A stretch of 64,000 nucleotides of DNA from Chrysogorgia sp. JL179-B06 (lineage: Eukaryota > Cnidaria > Anthozoa > Scleralcyonacea > Chrysogorgiidae): contig JAYKKM010000047.1 in NCBI GenBank assembly GCA_035772405.1, forward strand, positions 6,185,501 through 6,249,500. Direction: 5' to 3'. Under the pieces are notes generated by a model, which saw nothing but the letters and a program-made list of their open reading frames with translations, had not been told where the DNA came from and ran no database searches. Made by a program: the position numbers and the translations under genes. Positions 58,198-64,000 of the stretch are shown one piece after another. Position 1 is the first letter of the stretch. Every line of letters begins with the position of its first letter.

Positions 58198-61100
58198 TTA
58201 GTCCGTTTGCTCACTGTTTTCAGTGGTGTCTCTCACTACAGTGTTTTTGTGACCATATGCGTAGGAGTCAATACCATTTTCTAAAAGGTATCGTTTATCG
58301 TCGAAGCAGGATAGCGATACTTTATTAATTTCATAGCTACCGAGCTGATGTTTGACACTTCTAATGGTCTTCATTGTGTGTCGCAATTGTTTCTGCTCTA
58401 GTAGCACGCTTTTGTAATCTTCGTGTCTGATTACCTTTTTAATTATGTTCTTTCTAATACCTTTAGCAGTTTTCCCACCACCTCCACCCTCTTTCAAATA
58501 GCTGTACATTTTACTGCGCAACCCGACGAACTCAACAATTGGCGTCCCAGCGCACTCGTCCTTCATCTTCCCAATAACTTTCTTATTCTCTCTAAAAAAG
58601 AATGGGCTGTCTGCAGGATAGTCGCTATTGTCGAACTTTTCGCACTCCATCATAAAGTCGGAATAAACGTCGTCAGTTTTGATTGAGTACAACAGACTGT
58701 CAGTGTCAGTGAAGTGTAATCTACAGGTGTCGCTAGAGTACTTTTTCATAATATAATTGTAGTGAAAATTGTACATCAGCGTTTTGCTCAAGTCTAGTAT
58801 GCACATACCCACGTATGCAGGTCTATTTAATGTCAGCGTCTCTTTGACTTTGTGGACAGCGACTAAATTCTCGCTAAATATCTTGCAAGACACAAACGTA
58901 GGCTTTGAGACAAGCTTTTCTAACTTTTTCTCGGTGGTCACTAATCTTACATCCACACGCTTCCTCAAATTCTCCATTGTTTTTCCAAACACACTGTTGT
59001 TCATCAACTTGAAGAAATCCTTCTCGAAAGCGTTCTTAGCCGCGGTTCTCTTGACTGTGTTAAAGTCGATGTACTTACCCAACCACTTGGACTGGTCGAA
59101 CTGTAGGACCCTATGAATCTTTTTGATTTTCAATCCAAGATCCATGTACAACTGCAGATTTCTATAGTGACACACATACTTTTTTTTGTCCATCAAATTA
59201 GTCACCAGCTTCTTCACACCACCAACACTCACGTTAAACTTATTTTTGATTTTCGTGCAGTACTCCGACAACATGTCAACGGTTATCTCCATCTTCTCGG
59301 GAGCCAACGGGTAATCGTTGTGTAGGTCATGCAAATGGGTTGGGTACTCCAAGTCGACCTCGAGCAGTAAACCTTTTTTACTACCGTCGTGATAGTCGTG
59401 CAGATTAACTTTTTCTATTTCTTTCTCAGTCAACCACTTGAAGCCGCCCGTGGGTAGACTTCGACTCATTGCCCATCCATACAAGTTGTTGGCATCAAGG
59501 TACATCAAATACTTCGACTCTTGCGCTTTATCGTACCCCTTCATATATTTATTATTCGCCACGCCATGTCTGTTGCATATGTAGCTCACACCACCACGCA
59601 TACCTAATTCTACGAACTGGAACATGTCAATGTCGGACAACAATTCGAGTTCCACTCCAGTCATCTTCAACATGGCATCCCAAGCCAATCCAGGCGATGT
59701 GAAATAGTGACACGGGTCTAATTTATACTCGCGATGACACGTCTTTCTAAAGTTCTCAAAACGTCGGCAAGCAAGAGCACATCACTTTTCAAATATAGGT
59801 CGTGATACCCACCCATGTTTTCAACGTCGAAGTAGTCCCACACATCGATGGCGCGCTCATGCATTTCTTCCGTAATGTGCTCGTCATTCAGAATGCTGTA
59901 GAAGTCCTTTTTGGAGGGTAGCTCGCGCTCGTCGAATTTTTCAAAAGAGTCCATGTAATCATAGGGATAGACCCCCTTTCTTGTCATAAGTGCCAACCCT
60001 GTTTCACGAAACACCTCTGACGTGTATTTGAAAGCGTCCCTTGGTAGGTTCTTCACCAAGTTGTCTAGACCACTACCCATGAACTGAAAGCTGTCCAAGA
60101 ACACCAAGTTTTTTCCAAGCATGAACGCCATGTACTTCTCCATGTTGTTCGGTATCACATTTATGTCTTGACCAAACTTACCAATCTCCTGCATGATGAA
60201 ATGGCTATCATAGCCGCGCAAGTTATGAAAGATCACAGGAATTTTGTCAGTCAATCTAAAGTTCACGTTACACTGACGATGTGCGGACCCTCTGTACTTA
60301 CCTGACACGTGACAGTGGTCTCTCACTCTAACGTCAGCGCTAGTGTACTCAACACTGCAAATATGACAACTTTTAGCCTCGTCAAAGTTTTGTTTATCGT
60401 CATCAGTCAGTATCATCTCTTTGTTAAAGTGACTCTCAGATGTCTCTTTACAATATTCGACAATTTCTAACATCTCCCCAATGAACTTGTTGACTGCATT
60501 TTCACCGCGATACACTTTTACTGGCTTACTGTACTCGTTGTCGTAGCAACAAATTAATTTATACCCATAACCGCAGTCAACGTGTCTCTGGTAAGCATTT
60601 GTGTAGCTACACTCGCTTGACAGCTTTGCTGTGTGCACCTTCTGTGTGATAGCCTCAAAGTCTGCGTACACCACAAATGGTACATTTAATTGTCTGCTAA
60701 AATTCTCATATTTTACTTTCGCGCCTTTTTGTGGCATTTTAATAGCTTGCTTCCCATTAATAACCAAACACACTTCAATATGACTTTCAAGCACGTCCGC
60801 GCGGGTGAAACACTGCAAACAATACCTACAAAAGTGCTTTCTCGCCTTATACTTTGTTTGACGGTACATGAATTTGTTAAAATCGCGAATGTACACATAA
60901 TGCTTGTTGCCCACGTCATTAGTTATCAACAATAGGTCCATATGGTCAGGATACGCCTCCTTAGAAACGTACACAGGGAATGGCTGCTTATTTTCATACC
61001 CAAAAACATTGATGCTAATATCGTTAGCCTTTTCGATCTTGTTGTAATCTTTGACTGATACTGGGAAGTCAACTCCGTCATAACTCAGCTCACCGACATG

Positions 61101-61808
61101 CCTAGCGTACTTTGACGTTCTGTCAGAGTTTTTTCCAACAGGAAATTTGTGTGCAAGGTGGCACCATCTAAAGCACTCGTTGTCATCATCGTTATTTACG
61201 TTTATCAGACCCTTCATACTGTTGCACAGCTCCTTTGGCAACGCGATGTAGCTACTCCCATGCAAAGGTCTGTAAGTAGCGACGTTGACGTAGTGCGCAT
61301 CTATTTTGTCGATAGTCCATCCAGACCCCTCAGATAACCACCCAGCTATCCGCGTCAAAATCTGCTCCGACCCACGATTGGCAACACCCTCGATGTCATG
61401 CTCGTTAATGACGACGAACGTTTCGCTGTTAAAGTAGGCAGTTTTGTATGTGGTCTTATTGAGTTCTAAAACTTTTTCAAAAGTGACCTTGACTGTCTCT
61501 ACCACTTTCATTCCGTTGGTCTCACCTAGTTCACGTCTCAAAAGGTTAGTGACAGCGCTTCTACTACCATTTACTTGATTGATGTCTCTGTCGTCAATTA
61601 CCTCGACTCCATAAGACCTTGTGAACCCTCTCAGTGCTCGATCCAACAAATATGTTGACGGTGCGAGGTCTTCGACTAGACGTTGTGTTTCTTGATCTCT
61701 AAAGAAGCCGTGAACGTTGGTCGCTTCATCTGTTAATGAATTGACAACGGCTGCGCTCGTCTTATGCGCCCGTCTTTTTGTCACTGAATTTCTCACAGTC
61801 CGACTCAT
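58198..61808 (-). pseudogene. Polinton-type DNA polymerase B, split by one frame break
   Basis: Family-B, protein-primed-type replicative polymerase. ATG 61808 opens the N-terminal 696 codons: a helical leader, an LPKELCNSMKGLINVNN block, a C2H2-like finger (FCRYCLQCFTRADVLESH), Exo I VVYADFEA with Asp and Glu, the Cys/His segment DHCHVSGKYRGSAHRQCN, Exo II FHNLRGYDSHF, and Exo III region YLKSDVLLLAD. The frame is lost at a four-T run (58-base overlap region, 59758-59761) and stops at 59718. The other frame carries the family continuation and runs to TAA 58198, with palm motif A DANNLYGWAM, motif B NNSVFGKTMEN and motif C FTDTDSLLY all intact. About 1200 codons in total, normal for the family. 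Catalytic residues are present in both halves; only the frame break disables it. Confidence 0.9.
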
Positions 61809-61818
61809 TGGCTTATAC

Positions 61819-62383
61819 TTACACTACACTTTTTTTCTTAGCCCACTCATTGTAATAAATATCGCCACTCTCACACCACCCCAGCTTTGGGTACACCACC
61901 CCAAACAGATTGTTGTCAAACAAGTCTTTCACCTTCCCGTCTTTGAGGTCTGACACCTTCTTGAGTGTCTCGACTCGTCTTCTACGACACAACCTAATAA
62001 TGTAGTATCCGTATCTGCTGACATTTCTACCCTTTACCAAATTGCATGAGTACAACGCATTGACAACTTTCAAGAAGTCCTCTTTTATCAACTCAAGGTG
62101 CTCACCCCTCACGACGTTCCGTAGTCTTCTCCCCATCCACCAAGACCGTTTGTGAACGCTTTTTAATCGCGTGAGTCTCATGTCGCTGTAACTCTGAGTG
62201 TAACCCCATTCGGTGTCGCCACACTTTGGACACGCGTACCCACCGCAGTCAGTCACATGTTTTCACAACGTCACAATCCGAGCAGTGGTGAATTCTGAAG
62301 GTGCCTCCACACTCAATTTGTGTCTCACTCGCGATTTCGTCAATTGTCAAGCCATAACTCATCTGCCTCATAAGTTTGTCCAT
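61819..62383 (-). pseudogene. Zinc-ribbon protein of the Polinton-like element, broken by a 4-bp repeat
   Basis: ATG 62383 opens 44 codons (MDKLMRQMSYGLTIDEIA ... HHCSDCDVVKTCD) that stop at 62249. A second frame from about 62256 to 61819 continues with GGYACPKCGDTEWGYTQSYS and then a basic region (RLTRLKSVHKRSWWMGRRLR ... RRRRVETLKK). Together they supply Cys pairs of a zinc ribbon. The break lies at a GACTGACT sequence: a 4-bp tandem duplication explains the frame change. Zinc-ribbon transcription factors occur in large DNA viruses and related elements, but I cannot name this one. It is separated from the polymerase start by only 10 bases. Confidence 0.6.
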
Positions 62384-62413
62384 CACTCTTATACTACCCC
62401 AACATATTTTTTT

Positions 62414-62833
62414 TCACCGAGTTAGCACCCACACTGCTATTCCACTACCCAAACCTAACGCACCAACAAACAACAATTGGTATTCCTTCATCTCCGCACT
62501 CGGTTGGTAGTAATCCGCAATCTTCGGGAGGTCAGTGAACACTCGTCCGCTATGTCGTATGGTCATTACGCTTCTAAGTTCTTCCAACGCGTGGTTTGTG
62601 TCGTTGATGTCAGCATTAGCATCAGAGAGCCGTTGTCGTAAACGCTGGATCTTATCTTTCTTGGCGACTTCATTTTCATACCACACCTCTTTCGCACTGG
62701 CTAGCTGTTCCAACGCATGGTTGTGTCTTTTCATCTCAGCTTCGTAACCTGAATGATTAAACTTCGAAAACATAAAGCCAGCGCCTGCAAAAGCCACTGC
62801 ATTAAATATCCCTCCAGCCACAACACTCGCCAT
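62414..62833 (-). CDS. Polinton-like membrane / coiled-coil protein
   Basis: 139 codons from ATG 62833. Residues about 3-22 (SVVAGGIFNAVAFAGAGFMF) are hydrophobic. A charged coiled coil spans about 35-90 (EAEMKRHNHALEQLASAKEV, KKDKIQRLRQRLSDANADIN). A second membrane helix lies at the C-terminus (LLFVGALGLGSGIAVWVL). Two membrane anchors with a coiled stalk suggest a virion membrane or assembly component (inference). It stands in a compact same-strand run with the next two genes, spacing 4-30 bases, as in cnidarian Polinton-like elements. Confidence 0.7.
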   Translation of the reverse strand: MASVVAGGIFNAVAFAGAGFMFSKFNHSGYEAEMKRHNHALEQLASAKEVWYENEVAKKDKIQRLRQRLSDANADINDTNHALEELRSVMTIRHSGRVFTDLPKIADYYQPSAEMKEYQLLFVGALGLGSGIAVWVLTR

Positions 62834-62837
62834 TAAC

Positions 62838-63074
62838 TTACGTTGATTTGAATGGATCTGTCGGTATCCACTTTTTCGATTGTACCCATTTTACTAACAG
62901 CGTTCCTGCACCGACAGCTGCAGCAAGTTTCACTGTGCCCTTCACTGTCTCTGGTGTTCCCAACGGTTCTCCCAAAGCCTTTTTAGAAATCATACTCACT
63001 ACCACAGCGCCAGTCGTGACAAGTAGCGCATCGTACAATTCGTTCATAAGTTCTTTTCGATCGATCGCAGCCAT
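62838..63074 (-). CDS. Polinton-like small membrane protein
   Basis: Start chosen at ATG 63074 (MAAIDRKELMNELYDALL); the frame is open further up but without ATG. 78 codons with two helices: LLVTTGAVVVSMISKKAL (about 18-35) and VKLAAAVGAGTLLVKWV (about 50-66), ending KKWIPTDPF. A short hairpin-like membrane protein. It ends 4 bases before the start of the coiled-coil protein gene. Function unknown; location beside it suggests the same structure or step. Confidence 0.65.
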   Translation of the reverse strand: MAAIDRKELMNELYDALLVTTGAVVVSMISKKALGEPLGTPETVKGTVKLAAAVGAGTLLVKWVQSKKWIPTDPFKST

Positions 63075-63097
63075 ATATACATTGTCGTGTGTTTTAT

Positions 63098-63442
63098 TCA
63101 AGAATCAAATGTGTCAAGTGTTGGACGACGAGTTCTACAACTTTCTGACACAGCTGGTGCAGTGCTCACAGGCTCTAGTCGTGTCTCTTTTTCACTGCTA
63201 ATTGTGTACCATAGTGAAGCACCAGCGATGATTACACCAAGTGTTCCGACAACATATCCATAGCTCCACTCACTACCCTGTTCTTCGTTGACTATCATTT
63301 CACGCATTTTTTTTTCTTTCGCAGCTTTCGATATCTCAGCCAACTTTTTACCAGCAGCGACGCGCTTTGGGTCCTTCACCTTAACACTTTTCACGTCAGC
63401 CGTGATCTTAGCGTCAACAGCCGTCTGTGAGTCTTCAACCAT
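63098..63442 (-). CDS. Polinton-like basic / single-helix membrane protein
   Basis: 114 codons from ATG 63442. N-terminal half is Lys/Ala-rich and charged (KSVKVKDPKRVAAGKKLAEI, SKAAKEKKMREMIVNEEQ), followed by one membrane helix (GYVVGTLGVIIAGASLWYTI) and a polar tail ending TLDTFDS. Could bind nucleic acid or the capsid interior from a membrane (inference). It is the first gene of the minus-strand run and faces the divergent gene at 63563. Confidence 0.65.
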   Translation of the reverse strand: MVEDSQTAVDAKITADVKSVKVKDPKRVAAGKKLAEISKAAKEKKMREMIVNEEQGSEWSYGYVVGTLGVIIAGASLWYTISSEKETRLEPVSTAPAVSESCRTRRPTLDTFDS

Positions 63443-63562
63443 CTAATACATTATCACGTGTTATCTTACTCACAGTTGACCTCACAGGTGTCTCACAGTT
63501 GACCTCACAGTTCCAGACCAAACGCACTAAAAAATTAGGATTTTTTCCGAGAGTATAACATA
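63443..63562. promoter_or_regulatory. Divergent intergenic region with direct repeat
   Basis: 120 bp between two divergent starts. CACAGTTGACCTCACAG occurs twice, at 63471 and 63494, next to a CACGTG E-box-like word (63456). An AAAAAATTAGGATTTTTT inverted word lies at about 63529. Likely a shared promoter. Confidence 0.5.
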
Positions 63563-64000
63563 ATGACTCGAGCCCGAGAAATCAGCGAAGAAGATATTGC
63601 CAACATGCTGAGAACAGCCTTTATCAGTGCGCCTACCCTACAAGACGCCTCTGGACCTATCGTCTTAAACGAGTACTTCTCAACATACACAATGTTCGAC
63701 CCCGACCCTGAAGGACCACCAAAACGGCTTGGCTCTCAGATCCGCCATACGAGGTATCTTCTCGACGCTTGGATCGATCTTCGAGAAGACAGAGCCAACG
63801 AGCTTGCTGGTGTGTTAGCTGACATAATCCCTGTGTGGTGTTACTCACCATTCAAGTACCTTATGTTAGCAAGTGATGTCTACTTGAACAACCCTAGTGA
63901 GTTCAACGCCACATTACTCGGTAACTTCCTCCAAGTGTTCTTAGCGACCCTTATGTGGAAACCATGCCCAACCAAAGCCAAAGCGTGGCTAGATCTCGCC
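63563..64000 (+). CDS. Polinton-like hypothetical protein, 5' part (runs off window)
   Basis: ATG 63563 opens a frame with no stop to the end of the window (146 codons seen). It starts MTRAREISEEDIANMLRTAF and continues LNEYFSTYTMFDPDPEGPP, HTRYLLDAWIDLREDRANEL, ADIIPVWCYSPFKYLMLASD and LLGNFLQVFLATLMWKPCP. Soluble, alpha-helical, no signal peptide or recognised motif. Base composition and position match the rest of the element, so it is a genuine element gene transcribed away from the membrane-protein run. Its complete length and domain cannot be judged. Confidence 0.65.
   Translation, partial: MTRAREISEEDIANMLRTAFISAPTLQDASGPIVLNEYFSTYTMFDPDPEGPPKRLGSQIRHTRYLLDAWIDLREDRANELAGVLADIIPVWCYSPFKYLMLASDVYLNNPSEFNATLLGNFLQVFLATLMWKPCPTKAKAWLDLA

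Larger units (their letters stand above)
57760..64000. mobile_element. Polinton/Maverick-like element (adintovirus-related), one end; continues beyond window
   Basis: The block holds a protein-primed-type DNA polymerase B, a zinc-ribbon protein, three short membrane proteins on minus and a divergent plus gene cut by the window edge. Polymerase B with an embedded HNH-like Cys/His segment is characteristic of Polintons and adintoviruses. Integrase, capsid, ATPase and protease genes are not in view. The left boundary is uncertain: 57760-58197 lacks genes and contains subterminal repeats. Base composition here is clearly less AT-rich than the surrounding repeats. Two reading-frame breaks mark this as a decaying or mis-sequenced copy. 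Confidence 0.8.

Noticed and set aside
58423..59702. Several plus-strand frames opposite the polymerase
   Set aside because: Shadows of the minus-strand polymerase gene; the minus frame carries all family motifs.

Overview
The window is AT-rich, intron-bearing animal DNA dominated by mobile elements. Gene content points to a non-bilaterian metazoan, most likely a cnidarian (possibly anthozoan; a sponge cannot be excluded). The supporting content is DUF6589/RecQ-like gene pairs, a CR1-type LINE whose first ORF carries an esterase, a HARBI1-type Harbinger element, a ZMYM/TTF-type hAT element, and a Polinton-like block with protein-primed-type DNA polymerase B and small membrane proteins. No rRNA, complete tRNA or bacterial operon was seen.

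Layout: (1) 1-4.3 kb: a RecQ-like helicase fragment (+) facing a broken multi-exon DUF6589 gene (-). (2) 5.6-13.2 kb: a minisatellite split by a 7.2-kb TTAA-bounded insertion, which itself holds a hAT MITE and a decayed CR1-like LINE whose ORF1 begins with a ubiquitin-like fold; a foldback element interrupts the LINE. (3) 13-24 kb: non-coding repeats, a CACTA-type fragment, LINE fragments and a SINE. (4) 24.3-26.6 kb: an almost complete Harbinger element with TTA target duplication, a Myb/MADF-like gene and a transposase. (5) 27.9-29.8 kb: a 1.86-kb palindromic element with nested MITE. (6) 19.3-34.5 kb on the minus strand: three phase-compatible exons of a probable host cell-surface receptor (fibronectin-III-like end, transmembrane segment, ITAM-like tyrosine tail), its introns filled with mobile elements. 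(7) 35.0-40.9 kb: a second RecQ-like (+) / DUF6589 (-) convergent pair. (8) 41.6-47.8 kb: a hAT element with a 608-codon transposase reading frame. (9) 48-57.8 kb: MITEs, TA microsatellites, a 1.2-kb satellite array and large foldbacks. (10) 57.8-64 kb: one end of a Polinton/Maverick-like (adintovirus-related) element.

How the parts work together: the helicase and DUF6589 genes look like the two proteins of one DNA transposon type, present twice. The Harbinger pair (DNA-binding protein plus DDE transposase) is the standard two-gene set. The Polinton block holds polymerase, a zinc-ribbon protein, a run of short membrane proteins, and a divergent gene that runs off the right edge. Many reading frames are broken by one-base indels, several at homopolymer runs, so both real decay and unpolished long-read sequence must be considered.
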